NCBI RefSeq assembly: GCF_027579695.1
Contig: NC_083572.1
Location: forward strand, 19,072,421-19,136,420
From: Neoarius graeffei
Lineage: Eukaryota; Chordata; Actinopteri; Siluriformes; Ariidae
DNA length: 64,000 bases
Reading direction: 5' to 3'
Shown here: piece after piece, positions 44,265 to 54,955 of the stretch
How the letters are laid out: every line of letters starts with the position of its first letter
Numbering within the stretch: the stretch's first letter is position 1
Position numbers and translations under genes: made by a program
Notes under the pieces: model-generated
The model's input: only the letters and a program-made list of their open reading frames with translations
The model's database searches: none
What the model was told of the DNA's origin: nothing

Positions 44265-46658
44265 TTTAGTGAGCTCTGTGTTTTTGCTTTAATGAAATCT
44301 GTGTTTTTGCTAACAGGGTGTTGTTATGATACCATTTTAATAGGTGTCCCATTTACAAAATTTTATTCCTGTACAACTCCATTTGAACAATATGGAGCAA
44401 ATTAGTTTTAAGGGGTGGAAAATATTGCATAAATATCATATTACAGTGCTAGTATAGTATAGTGTAGTGCACAAATTGTTTTTTCACAATTAATCAAGTC
44501 CTTTTTGTTGTGAGTGAAGTTTGTGAGTAAAAACTGTATTATGATATGGTGTAACATGTTTTGGTATCTTGTTGGCAACCAAATATCCCCACAAGGATAG
44601 GAATATCTGAGAGTTTTGACATTGTGGGAACGTTTGGCTGGTCCCCATGAGGAAAATTGCTGTTTTAAGCAAAAACAGCCACAATTATTTATTTGAAAAA
44701 CTAAAAGAGCCAAATGGTTTCATTTTGGTTACTGTGTTTAAGGTTGGACTTACTGTACAGTGTCTTGTAAAAGTATTCATCCCCCTTGGTGTTTGTCCTG
44801 TTTTGTCGCATTACAAGCTGGAATTAAAATGGATTTTTGGAGGGTTAGCACCATTTGATTTACACAGCATGCTTACATATTTAAAAGGTGCAAATTATTT
44901 TATTTTTTTATTGTGACACAAACAATAACTAAGATAAAAAAAACAGAAATATACAGTGTGCATAAGTATTCACCCCCTTTCATATGAAACCCCTAAATAA
45001 GAGCTGGTCCAAACAATTCACTTCATAAGTCACATAATTAGTTGATTAAGATCCACCTGTGTGCAATCAAAGTGTCACATGATCTGTCACATGATGTCTG
45101 TATAAATCAACTTGTTCTGGAGGACCCTGTCTCTGCAACACTACTAAAGCAAGAAAAATGAAAACCAAGGAGCCTCCAAACAGGTCAGAGACAAAGTTGT
45201 GAAGAAGTATAGATCAGGGTTGGGTTATAAAAAAAAAAAATTCCAAACTTTGAATATCCCATGGAGCACCATTAAATCCATTATAGCAAAATGGAAAGAA
45301 TATGTCACTACTACAAACCTGACAAGAGAAGGCCACCCACCAAAACTCACAGACATTAATCAGAGATGCAACAAAGATAACACCGAAGGAGCTGCAAAGA
45401 TCCACAGCGGAGATGGCAGTATCTGTCCATAGGACCACTTTAAGCCATACACTCCACAGAGCAGGGCTTTATGGAAGAGTGGCCAGAAAAAAAGAACACA
45501 ATAAGAAAACATGTTTGGAGTTTGCCCAACAGCATGTGGCAGACTCCCCAAACACATGGATGAAGATTCTCTGGTCAGATGAGACTAAAATTTATCTTTT
45601 TGGCCGTCATGGGAAATGCCATGTGTGGCGCAAACCCAACACCCTGAGAACACCATTCCTACAACGAAGCATGGTGGTGTCAGCATCATGCTGTAGGGAT
45701 GTTTTTCATCTGCAGGGACAGGAAAGCTGGTCAGAACTGAAGGAAAGATGGGTGGCCCTAAATACAGGGCAATTCTGGAGGAAAACCTGTTTGAGTCGGC
45801 CAGAGGTTTGAGACTGGGATGAAGGTTCACATTCCAGCAGGACAATGACCCTAAACATACTGCTAAAGCTACATTGGAGTGGTTTAAAGGGAAACATGTA
45901 AATGTCTTGGAATGGCCTAGTTAAAGCCCAGACCTCAATCCAATTGAGAATCTGTGACATAACTTGAAGATTGCTGTACACCAGTGCAACCCATCTAACT
46001 TGAAGGAGTTGGAGCAGTTTTGCCTTGAGGAATGGGCAAAAATCCCAGTGGCTAGATGTGCTGAACTAATAGAGACATACCCCAAGAGACTTGCAGCTGT
46101 AATTGCAGCAAAAGGTGGCTCTATAAAGTATTGACTTTGGGGTGTGAATATCTATGCACACTCCAGATTTCTGTTTTTTCATCTTGATTATTGTTTGTGT
46201 CACAATAAAACAACAGTTTTCACCTTTAAAGTTGTAGGCATGTTGTGTAAATCAAATGGTGCTAACCCCCCGAAAATCTATTTTAATTCCAGCTTGTAAC
46301 AGCTTGGGACAAAACAGGACAAACACCAAGGGGGATGAATACTTTTTCAAGACACTGTAGGTGTCGTATAGAGTTAATTAGCTGCATTAATAATTAATGA
46401 TAGTAAGACAACCGTGAGTGTGTGTATTTGCAATATTTCGCCAGTTGCCGCCAGGCACAGTCATCTCTATGGCAGTTTAATGTAATGTTCTTCACATCGC
46501 TCACAAGACATTAAAACACGATGAATTAAAAGGGCAGGCAACAGATCACCTTGTGAATTACAGATGAATTATGTCTAAGAGATTAATTTAAATGAACCCC
46601 AGCCAAATGCTTCTCCTTGAAGTGTCTGCTTGTAAATATGTCTTTCTTGTTTTTTTGT

Positions 46659-46710
<52 letters not shown>

Positions 46711-47172
46711 GCTGTAAAGACCAATATGCGACCTGAATGTAAATGTCACGGCCTCTCTGGCTCCTGCACGCTCCGCAGCTGTTGGAGGAAGTTGCCTCTG
46801 TTCCGCCAGGTTGGAAACCATCTCATGCAGAGCTTCCAAACGGCAGTTCGTGTGATGGGTGGCAACGACGGCAAATCCCTCGTCCCCCTAGACCGGGATG
46901 TCCCACACCTGGGTGCCCACAATCTCATCTATTCAGATGAATCCCCGGATTTCTGCATGGCCAATCGCAGGACAGGATCTGAAGGGACACAGGGTCGGGT
47001 GTGTAACGATACAGAAACAGGACCTGGAGCTTGTGAGTGGCTGTGCTGCAATAAAGGACACACAGCACACACTCTTGAGTATGAGGAGAATTGCCAGTGC
47101 CGGTTTCAGTGGTGTTGTGAGGTACAATGTGAGCGGTGTACTGTGAGACATGAGGTCAGCATCTGCCTTTAG
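38415..47172 (+). CDS. Wnt6, secreted Wnt ligand (4 coding exons)
   Basis: Joined exons 38415-38476, 39755-39975, 43199-43515 and 46711-47172 give 353 residues (human WNT6 is about 365). Splice sites are GT...AG and phases agree (2, 1, 0). Exon 1 is a signal peptide ([12 protein letters not shown]). Exon 2 has [13 protein letters not shown] and an N-glycosylation site in RWNCT. Exon 3 has [15 protein letters not shown] and LHNNEAGRL. Exon 4 has [10 protein letters not shown], whose Ser is the Wnt palmitoleoylation site, and a Cys-rich end CRVRHE-like ... SICL. The residue pattern fits Wnt6 better than Wnt1 or Wnt10. The protein is exported with Porcupine/Wntless help and binds Frizzled. ATG-ATG at 38415 leaves a one-residue ambiguity. 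Teleost a/b paralogue not assigned. Confidence 0.93.
38703..38975 (+). repeat. SINE, 5' truncated, in wnt6 intron 1
   Basis: Starts in the family body (GAGGGCCTTTCTGTGTGGAG) and ends at 'ctgtagaacaggata'. The tRNA head is missing. Confidence 0.8.
39318..39519. repeat. Long palindromic hairpin in wnt6 intron 1
   Basis: Arms of about 92 bp (39318-39409 and 39427-39519) are nearly perfectly complementary around a 17-nt loop. Each arm contains GGCAACTGGACTTGCTTGAAG or its complement. The sequence resembles a common teleost repeat. Confidence 0.85.
39755..39975 (+). CDS. wnt6 exon 2
   Basis: Acceptor CTGCAG|T and donor CAACAAG|GTGAAT. Encodes GSPLVMDP to ILQQ. Confidence 0.93.
42612..42850 (+). 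repeat. Tc1/mariner-derived fragment
   Basis: Begins TCTATGGCCAAAAGTATGTGG, a terminus typical of one teleost Tc1-like family, and contains the end-of-transposase segment CATGACAATGCCCCTGTGCA. A second repeat fragment (caaccatggtgagcagaaaag) follows to about 42985. Confidence 0.6.
42988..43058. repeat. (GATA)n microsatellite
   Basis: About 17 GATA/TAGA units. Confidence 0.95.
43199..43515 (+). CDS. wnt6 exon 3
   Basis: Acceptor TTCTCAG|AT and donor AGACTG|GTATGG. Encodes DIRETAF to EAGRL. Confidence 0.93.
43675..43980 (-). repeat. Diverged SINE-like repeat in wnt6 intron 3
   Basis: The minus strand shares the family landmarks (CTTTTTGTATGTTCTC, GCATGGTG, AATGGACGAGTG) but with a different body. 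A related piece lies at 48105-48265. Confidence 0.5.
44226..44263. repeat. (CT)n microsatellite
   Basis: About 18 CT units. Confidence 0.95.
44758..46357 (+). mobile_element. Tc1/mariner transposon in wnt6 intron 3
   Basis: 1.6 kb with inverted ends CAGTGTCTTG.AAAAGTATTCATCCCCC and TA duplications at 44756-44757 and 46358-46359. Similarity of the two ends extends about 100 bp, to the TTTACACA region. Confidence 0.9.
45199..45990 (+). pseudogene. Tc1-type transposase remnant
   Basis: Helix-turn-helix region ([16 protein letters not shown]) in one frame, then in another [13 protein letters not shown] and the DDE segment [13 protein letters not shown]. The later DNDPKHTAK and SPDLNPIEN motifs are in a third frame with a TAG between. 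Several shifts and stops abolish the protein. Confidence 0.8.
46663..46702. repeat. (TG)n at the wnt6 exon 4 acceptor
   Basis: About 20 TG units end only 8 bases before the AG of the exon 4 splice acceptor. Confidence 0.95.
46711..47172 (+). CDS. wnt6 exon 4
   Basis: Acceptor GCGAGGCAG|GCT. Encodes [19 protein letters not shown] to the stop TAG. The (TG)n upstream is open in this frame but is intronic, because exon 3 joins at Ala as in other Wnt6 genes. Confidence 0.93.
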   Translation, partial: AVKTNMRPECKCHGLSGSCTLRSCWRKLPLFRQVGNHLMQSFQTAVRVMGGNDGKSLVPLDRDVPHLGAHNLIYSDESPDFCMANRRTGSEGTQGRVCNDTETGPGACEWLCCNKGHTAHTLEYEENCQCRFQWCCEVQCERCTVRHEVSICL

Positions 47173-48104
47173 ACTCGACTGAATGCATTAAACTGTACTT
47201 TCTCTGTCCTGTAGACTAAACTCAGGTAATCATTTGGAAATATGACATCTCCGATGTGTTCTCATCAATGCAATATTTCTGAAAGAAATTCCCCAAATGC
47301 TGACTAATCATATCAGGACAATCAGATATACTCACAAGACACAACACTGATATCCACTGAGCATTCTTCGAGCCCAAACATTTTTTTTTCTTGCCTGCAT
47401 GCATAATTTGGGACATGTATGTATTAGGTTTCCTAAGGAAAGTCTAGATCTGCCTAATTTATGCAGGCCAAAATTTTTTCTTTCCAAAAACCTGTTGTGT
47501 ACATTTTATTTAATCTCAATCTTTTAGTCTGTATTTGAATTTTCTATGCTTCATGTTTAATTTTCTTTAAATAAGATCAAGTCGTTATGCATTACATAAG
47601 AATGATTTAAGACATATTGTGTGTGGTTCTGGCTACTTGACATCCAGTAAAATTAAAAATACAAGCATGTGTCACTGTATTTTTATGAGACAAAGTAAAA
47701 AAAATATTCAAACAGCAGTAAAATTGTAAAATAAGATTTTATTTCATTTTTAAATGCTTGATTAATCCATATTTCAATATCTTGAAATGCAATTTAACAG
47801 CTATTTTCAAATTAAACATTACAACATTATTTATATTAGCAGTGTTCAATGTTTAACTGATTTTAGGCCTTAAGATTAAAATACATTATTAGCAAAATCT
47901 TTACTAAAAAGTCATTCACAGTCATTACCTTACTTACCTCAGTCTGGGGAGAGTCCATGGTGCCCCACCTCCTCCTCCTCCTCTTTACAACCTTGATTTT
48001 GATCACTTTTTTTTTTTTTTAAATCGCATTGTGTCACTGTTAAGTGTCTCACACTCCCTGGCATGAGTCTATACACTGTACCATAGCAAGACAAGCCAGT
48101 ATTG
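47173..48104. other. wnt6 3' flank, AT-rich
   Basis: Presumably 3' UTR and beyond. No canonical AATAAA is placed with confidence, and no gene is seen. Confidence 0.4.
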
Positions 48105-48265
48105 ATTCAGTCATCTTCAGTAACTGCTTTATCCTGTTTTGGGTCACAGTGAATCCAGAATCTATCCTAGGAACACTGTGCCTGAGGCAGGAATACACCC
48201 TGGATGGGAAGTAAAGCAGGTCCATCATAGGGCACCATGCATACACACACACACACACTCAGTCA
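48105..48265 (-). repeat. Diverged SINE-like fragment
   Basis: Shares landmarks with 43675-43980 (AGTAACTGCTTTATCCTG, GGCACCATGCATACACAC). Confidence 0.45.
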
Positions 48266-48553
48266 CATCTAGGGACAAATTTCAGCAAAATACATTACAT
48301 ACATTCTTTTTTTGGAAAGAGTACCAATTTAATTAAATAAAATATTGTCCAGTGAAGAGAATAATTCAGCCTTGGTGGCTAAAATATAGAGATTTTGTCA
48401 TCAAACTATCAACCTTGTGGCCTTGGTCACCCTTGGTCACAATAAAAAAAAAAAAATAATACTCATCTTGATATCGGAAGGGGTTTATTATGATTGCTTA
48501 GGGACTGGAAGCCGGAATTTCTGCTGCTGTGCATGTTAAGGATCAGCTGTTGA

Positions 48554-49369
48554 ATCCATACAGCTCAGAATTGTACATCGCATGCATATAACACCTGTTG
48601 TCAAGAACAAAATGGACGCTAATATTGCCCCGCTTTGTTGGAAATGCAATTCTGAGACTGGTAGTTATGCTCACTGCTTCTGGTCATGTGTGAAGTTACA
48701 GAAGTATTGGTCTAGTATTGTGATTGAACTGACTGCTATCTTTGGTGTCCCAATACAGATGGACCCTCTGTGCATGATACTTGGTCTCCCAGATGGTCGG
48801 ATCAGTAAACACAGGAGACTTTTCAATATACTGACCTTTGCTGCTAGAAAGAACATTCTACTCTTCTGGATCAAGAATGTTGCTCCAACAACAAAAAAAA
48901 AATCATGGCACAACATTGTTATGGACTGCATTCCTAGTGAATACATCACATGCATGCTTCACTCCAAAATAGATGCTTTCTATAAGGTTTGGGACCCTTA
49001 TTTGTAGCATATTGGGCCCAAGCTGTCATCTTCCTTGCTTCGTGGATTTCCCAGATCAGCCTAGCCTGTCTCTGTGACTTTGTTTTAAGTGCTCACTATC
49101 TAACAAGCACCTTGTAGCCTTGCTATGTTTGTATGCTCTGTATTGATTCCTATTTGGATACTGCCCTGTCTTGCTGCAGGAGATTAAAAGGGAGGGGGCT
49201 GGATGGAGACTGTGCCCACTGTCATTTATTTTAATTTTCATATTTATTTTCTATTTACTGTACCCACATGCCCACATTCTGCTGTGTGGGTTTTTTTTCT
49301 GTCATGTCTGAGCAGTTCAGTGTGTTTTGCGTTTTGAGAAAATGTAATAAAAATATTTAAAAAAAAAAA
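48554..49369 (+). mobile_element. 5'-truncated L1-clade LINE with target duplication
   Basis: A 16-bp duplication AAGGATCAGCTGTTGA flanks it (48538-48553 and 49370-49385). It ends in an A-run preceded by AATAAAAATA. Coding sequence of the L1 ORF2 C-terminus lies at 48582-49007. Confidence 0.85.
48582..49007 (+). pseudogene. L1-type ORF2 C-terminal fragment
   Basis: 141 open codons: a Cys-rich motif (CWKCNSETGSYAHCFWSC) followed by MILGLPDGR and KNILLFWIKN. This is the pattern of the C-terminal domain of fish L1 reverse-transcriptase proteins. The endonuclease and reverse transcriptase are missing. Confidence 0.75.
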
Positions 49370-49385
49370 AAGGATCAGCTGTTGA

Positions 49386-49852
49386 TCCCTGAAATGTGGA
49401 CTGAAAATCCAATTCTTTGGTGTCTTTGGATATTTGTAGTGAAGCCATTACAAACCTTGAATTGTGGGCACCTTCACAGATAACTTCAGTCACTTCTGAT
49501 CATATCACAAACTCAACTGACTGTCAGTAATTACGTGTTTGCCAAAGTAATTAACCGGGGAATTATGTCTCTTGTCCTGCTTGACAACATGTGTTTTGCC
49601 GACAAAACAAACCTGGAAGTTAGCTGTAGCAGTGTACTGTGTCAGGGTACATACTGTGTTAAATAATTTGGAGGGTGGATTGGTGACTAACATATGGGCT
49701 ATGTCAAACATGGCAGTTTCAAGATGGTGGAGTGGAGAAATACAATCGCTTGGAATCTCAGCAACTTTCATAAAAAAGTCCATCAAACATCTTTAAACAT
49801 GATCAGTAAGTATTCATAATAAAGATTAAGTGTTCTTGGATCTTGTGCTAGG
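49386..49852. other. Unassigned sequence
   Basis: No feature recognised. Confidence 0.4.
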
Positions 49853-50215
49853 GCGGCACGGTGGTGTAGTGGTTAGCACTGTCACCTCACAGCAAGAAGG
49901 TCCTGGGTTCGAGCACAGTGGCCAACAAGAGCCTTTCTGAATGGGGTTTGCATGTTCTCCCTGTGTCTGCGTGGGTTTCCTCCGGGTGCTCCGGTTTCCC
50001 CCAAAGGTATGCAGGTTAGGCTAATTGGTGGCTCTAAATTGACCATAGGTGTGAATGTGAGCATGAATGGTTGTCTATGTGTTAGCCCTGTGATGACCTG
50101 GCAACTTGTCCAGGACACCCTGTCTCTCACCCATAGTCAGCTGGGATAGGCTCCAGCTTGCCTGTGACCCTGTAGGACAGGATAAGTGGCTACAGATAAT
50201 AGATGGATGAGTGGA
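49853..50215 (+). repeat. Full-length SINE with target duplication
   Basis: tRNA head GGGCGGCACGGTGGTGTAGTGG, B box GGGTTCGAGC, tail GATGGATGAGTGGATGG. TTGTGCTA occurs just before and just after the element. Confidence 0.88.
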
Positions 50216-50794
50216 TGGATTTGTGCTAAAAGACTTTGGATTTCTGTTAAAAGACTTGTGCTAAAAGACTTCTGTGCTAAATACCTATGAACCATTAACT
50301 GGGAACTGTATTTGTTGAGCTGCTGCCAGCATTTAGACTTTAGCATTAAGATGCAATACTGCCATCTTCTGGCATAATACTGGTATTATATGAGAACTTT
50401 TTTTTGTGCAGGGAGCGTAAAAAAAGGGAACTCTCTCATTGGTCATCAAAATGTTTGTTGCTTAAATTAGATGATGAAAGGTTTTTTTTTTCACAAGATC
50501 AGTTTTTTTTTTGATTGCACACATTTTTGCATTTAAATGTGTGCTGTTGATATTGGAAAAAACTATGAAATAATGTTCCAAAACATGGAGGCATGACCTG
50601 TTTTTGTACAGCTTGGCTTACGAGCATCATTCTTACAGTATGAGTCATGGTTGTTGTTTTTCATAGTGCTGAAACACTATGCTGTCATTCAGTGTATTTG
50701 TATCTATCGTGTTGACTTTGTCTTTACAAGTGAATCAACTCCTGTCTTCTTCTTGTATGTCAACCGTAGTTGACTGCTTACTGCAGATTTGTTA
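50216..50794. other. Unassigned AT-rich sequence
   Basis: No feature recognised. Confidence 0.4.
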
Positions 50795-50995
50795 GCTAGC
50801 CCAGGGTGGATGTCAAGAACATAGAGCAGTTCCCACCCAACCATTCACACCTATGAGCAATTTAGAGTAGCCAGTTCACCTAACCGCATGTCTTTGAATA
50901 GTGGAGGAAACTGGAGCAGCTCCACACAGACAACATGCAAACTCCACACAGAAAGGCCCCCATCAGCCATGAGGTTCAAACCTCATGCCACCCAA
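50795..50995 (-). repeat. Partial SINE, minus strand
   Basis: Contains 'agcaatttagagtagccag', 'gcatgtctttgaata' and 'acagaaaggcccc' as in other copies. Both ends are lost. Confidence 0.6.
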
Positions 50996-51843
50996 CTCCT
51001 GTCATGTCCTCTAAATTGTGATTATTTTTCAGCATTTACCTGAAAGGTACATTCTGAATGCACAAATTGATCAAACATATCAATGACAAAACAGATGAAC
51101 AGCCTGAAATTCATGACTAAGAAAACACATTTTCCAAATAATGGTTTTTCCATACTATGTTTTGCATAAGTATTCACCCCCTCTTGAACTTTTCCACATT
51201 TTGTAGTGTTAAAACCTGGAACTCTAGACAAAACTGAGATGATATACAGTACAGCATGGTTTTAATTGGGAAATGGATTTAATCAGGATTTTATGTCAAT
51301 TTATTTTAGCTTGCTAATAAAGAACATTAGCACATTTTGTCAGTAGAGTTTATGACCCTGAGAGAATGGCTATATTTTGCTCCTTAGTGGATTAACAGAG
51401 ACTGGCTGGTATGTGCATGCACACAGCCTGTGGGTTAGAGATGCAGCCTTGGGCCCAATGGCTTGCTGGTTCGATTCCAGGAACTGGCAAGAAAAATGTG
51501 ATGGGATTTTAGTGAATGAACAGCATTTTCCCCCCTCCTAGGACTGCCACCTTATTGTGGTGGAGGGGTTTGCGTGCTTGAATGATCCTAGGAGCTATGT
51601 TGTCAGGGGCATTACGCCCCTGTTAGGGTCTCCCAAGGCAGACAGGTCCTAGGTGATAGGCCAGACCAAGAGCAGTTCACCAAAACCCTTATGGATAAAA
51701 GACCAAGGACCGTGACGTCGCCCGGTATGGCGCAGCCGGGGCTCCACCCTGGAGCCAGGCCCGGGGTTGGAGCTCATATGTGAGCGCTTGGTGGCCGGGC
51801 CTTTGCCCATGGGGCCCGGCCGGGCTCAGCCTGAAACGGTGAC

Positions 51844-52818
51844 ATGGGCCCGACCTCCTGTGGGTTCACCACCCACAGAGGTAGCCGTAGGGGGCCGGTG
51901 CAGTGTGGATTGGGTGGCAGTCGAAGGCAGGGGCCTCGACGACCTGATCCCCGAACACAGCGGCTAGCTGTTGGGACATGGAATGTCACTTCGCTGGGGG
52001 GGAAAGAGCCTGAGCTTGTGCGGGAGGTTGAGAGGTACCGGCTAGAGATAGTCAGGCTCACCTCCATGCACAGCTTGGGCTCCGGAACCCAGCTCCTCGA
52101 GAGGGGCTGGACTCTCCACTTTTCTGCAGTTGCCCATGGTGAGCGGCGGCAGGCTGGTGTGGGCTTGCTTATAGCTCCCCAGCTCAGCCGCCATGTGTTG
52201 GAGTTTATCCCGGTGAACGAGAGGGTAGCCTCTCTGCGCCTTCGGGTCGGGGAGAGGGCTCTTGCTGTTGTTTGTGCCTACAGGCCGAATAGCAGTATAG
52301 AGTATCTGGCCTTCTTGGAGTCCTTGGGAGAGGTACTGAGAGGTGCTCAGACTGGGGACTCCATTGTTCTACTGGGGGACTTCAACGCTCACGTGGGCGA
52401 CGACAGTGATACCTGGAGGGGTCTGATTGGGAGGAACGGCCTCCCCAATCTGAACCCGAGTGGTGTTTTGTTATTGGACTTCTGTGCTAGTCACAGTTTG
52501 TCCATAACGAACACCATGTTCAAGCATAGGGGTGTCCATAAGTGCACGTGGCACCAGGACACCTTAGGTCGGAGGTCGATGATCGACTTTGTTGTCGTTT
52601 CATCTGATCTTCGGCCCTATGTCTTGGACACTCGGGTGAAGAGAGGGGCTGAGCTGTCAACTGATCACCACCTGGTGGTGATTTGGATCCGCTGGCGGAG
52701 GAGGAAGCCGGACAGACCTGGCAGGCCCAAACGTATGGTGAGGGTCTGCTGGGAACGTCTGGCCAAGCACTCTGTCAGGGAGGTCTTTAACTCCCACCTC
52801 CAGGAGAGTGTTTCCTAG
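51844..52818 (+). pseudogene. LINE endonuclease domain
   Basis: Open for 324 codons. Apurinic-type endonuclease motifs: [50 protein letters not shown]. The usual catalytic Glu segment reads RLTSMHSLG here. The frame stops at 52818 where related LINEs continue into reverse transcriptase, so the two parts are separated by a frameshift and probably a small deletion near 52805-52870. Confidence 0.8.
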
Positions 52819-54757
52819 CTTCCGGGGGAGATGGGGGACATTGAGTCTGGTGTCCCGGTGGTGGACACCAGAAGTAAGGGATGCTGTCAAGCTGAAGAAA
52901 GAGTCCTTTCGGGCCATGTTGGCCTCCGGGACTCCTGAGGCAGCTGACGGGTATCGGCAGGCCAGGCGTGCCACAGCTCGGGCATTTGCGGAGGCAAAAA
53001 CTCGGAACTGGGACGAGTTCAGTGAGGCCATGGAGGAGGACTATCGGTCGGCCTCGAAGAAATTCTGGCAAACCATCCGGCACCTCAGGAGGGGGAAGCA
53101 GTACTCTGCCAACACTGTTTACAGTGCAGGTGGGGAGCTGTTGACCTCGACTGGGGACATTGTCGGGCGGTGGAAGGAATACTTTGAGGAGCTCCTCAAT
53201 CCCACTGTCACATCTTCCATTGAGGAAGCGGAGGCTGATGACTCAGAGATGGACTCGTCCATTACCCAAGCCGAAGTCACTGAGGTGGTTTGCAAGCTCC
53301 TCGGTGGCAAGGCACTGGGGGTGGATGAGATCCGCCCTGAGTATCTCAAGTCTCTGGATGTTGTGGGGCTGTCTTGGCTGACATGCCTCTGCAACATCGC
53401 ATGGCGGTCAGGGACAGTGCCTCTGGAGTGGCAGACTGGGGTGGTGGTCCCTCTTTTTAAGAAAGGGGACCGGAGAGTGTGCTCCAATTATAGGGGAATC
53501 ACACTTCTCAGCCTCCCCGGGAAGGTTTACTCCAGGGTACTGAAGAGGAGAATTCGGCCAATAGTCGAACCTCAGATCCAGGAGGAACAATGCAGTTTTC
53601 GTCCTGGTCGTGGAACACTGGACCAGCTCTATACCCTTCATAGGGTGCTTGAGGGTTCATGGGAGTTTGCCCAACCAGTCCACATGTGCTTTGTGGATCT
53701 GGAGAAGGCATTCGACCGTGTCCCTCGTAGTATTCTGTGGGGGGTGCTTCGGGAGTATGGGGTTCGGGGCTCTTTGCTAAGGGCTGTCTGGTCCCTGTAC
53801 GAACGGAGCAGGAGTCTGGTTCGCATTGCCAGCAGTAAGTCAGACCTGTTCCCAGTGCATGTTGGACTCCGGCAGGGCTGCCCTTTGTCACCGGTTCTGT
53901 TCATAATTTTTATGGACAGAATTTCTAGGCGCAGCCAGGGGCCGGAAGGAATCCTGTTTGGGAACCACAGGATTTCATCTCTGCTTTTTGCGGATGATGT
54001 TGTCCTGTTGGCTTCTTCAAACCAGGACCTTCAGCATGCACTGGGGCGGTTTGCAGTCGAGTGTGAAGCAGCTGGGATGAGAATCAGCACCTCCAAGTCC
54101 GAGGCCATGGTTCTCGACCGGAAAAGGGTGGCTTGCCCTCTCAAGGTTGGTGGAGAAGTCCTGCCTCAAGTGGAGGAGTTTAAGTATCTTGGGATCTTGT
54201 TCACGAGTGAGGGAAGGATCTCTATCGACAGGCAGATTGGTGCAGCCTCTGCAGTGATGCGGTCACTTTACCGGTCCGTTGTGGTGAAGAAGGAGCTGAG
54301 CCAAAAGGCGAAGCTGCCGATCTACGTTCCGACTCTCACCTATGGTCATGAGCTTTGGGTAATGACCGAAAGAACAAGATCGTGGATACAAGTGGCCGAA
54401 ATGAGTTTCCTTCACAGGATGGCTGGGTGCTCCCTTAGAGATAGGGTGAGAAGCACAGTCACTCGGGAGGAGCTTGGAGTAGAGCCACTGCTCCTCCACA
54501 TCGAGAGGAATCAGCTGAGGTGGCTCGGGCATCTCTTTCGGATGCCTCCTGGACACCTCCCTGGGGAGGTGTTCCAGGCATGTCCCCCTGGGAGGAGGCC
54601 CCGGGGAAGACCCAGAACACGCTGGAGGGACTATGTCTCTCGGCTGGCCTGGGAATGCCTCGGTGTTCTTCCCAAGGAGCTGGCCGAGGTGTCTGGGGAG
54701 AGGGAGGTTTGGGCTTCCATGCTCAGACTGCTGCCTCCGCGACCTGGCCCCGGGTAA
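52808..54757 (+). pseudogene. LINE reverse transcriptase domain
   Basis: Open for about 650 codons in the frame after the shift. Motifs: GKALGVDEIRPEYL, VVPLFKKGDRRVCSNYRGI, FRPGRGTLDQL, CFVDLEKAFDRVP, GLRQGCPLSPVLFIIF, LLFADDVVLLA (catalytic ADD), then the thumb and a C-terminal basic region GRRPRGRPRTRWRDY. A short deletion is likely at KLPIYVPTLTYG. It cannot be made as one protein with the endonuclease without a frameshift. Confidence 0.85.
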
Positions 54758-54955
54758 GCGGAAGAAGACAAGACGAGAACAGCATTTTCCTCTGTATCAT
54801 GGCTGGAGTGTTCTTGAGTAAGGCACCTAACCCCTAACTGTAGTTGCTCACTTGTGCATGCGTGTGTTCACTGCTTCAGCTGGGTTAAATGCAGAGGAGG
54901 AATTTCACTGTGCTTGAGTGTGCATGTGACAAATAAAGGCTTCTTCTTCTAACAG

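Larger units (their letters stand above)
51532..54776 (+). mobile_element. APE-type non-LTR retrotransposon, damaged
   Basis: A 3.2 kb LINE with a GC-rich 5' UTR, endonuclease and reverse transcriptase, and a GGAAGAAGACAAGAC tail. The 14-bp duplication GAACAGCATTTTCC flanks it (51518-51531 and 54777-54790). It is near full length at the 5' end. The clade (Rex1, L2 or RTE-like) is not assigned. Confidence 0.85.
51425..54953 (+). repeat. Second tRNA-derived SINE family, split by a LINE
   Basis: The head includes GGTTCGATTCCAGG (B box) at 51468. The body reaches GAACAGCATTTTCC at 51518-51531 and resumes at 54777 with the same 14 bases, ending CTTCTTCTTCT near 54953. It was in place before the LINE landed. 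Confidence 0.65.

Noticed and set aside
46666-46710. Wnt frame extends upstream through the TG repeat as alternating Cys-Val
   Set aside because: A splice acceptor at 46709-46710 and phase agreement with exon 3 place the exon start at 46711; the repeat is intronic.
51532-51640. HDV-like ribozyme at the LINE 5' end
   Set aside because: Stems are present but I could not assign the double-pseudoknot pairing; kept only as a fold to test.
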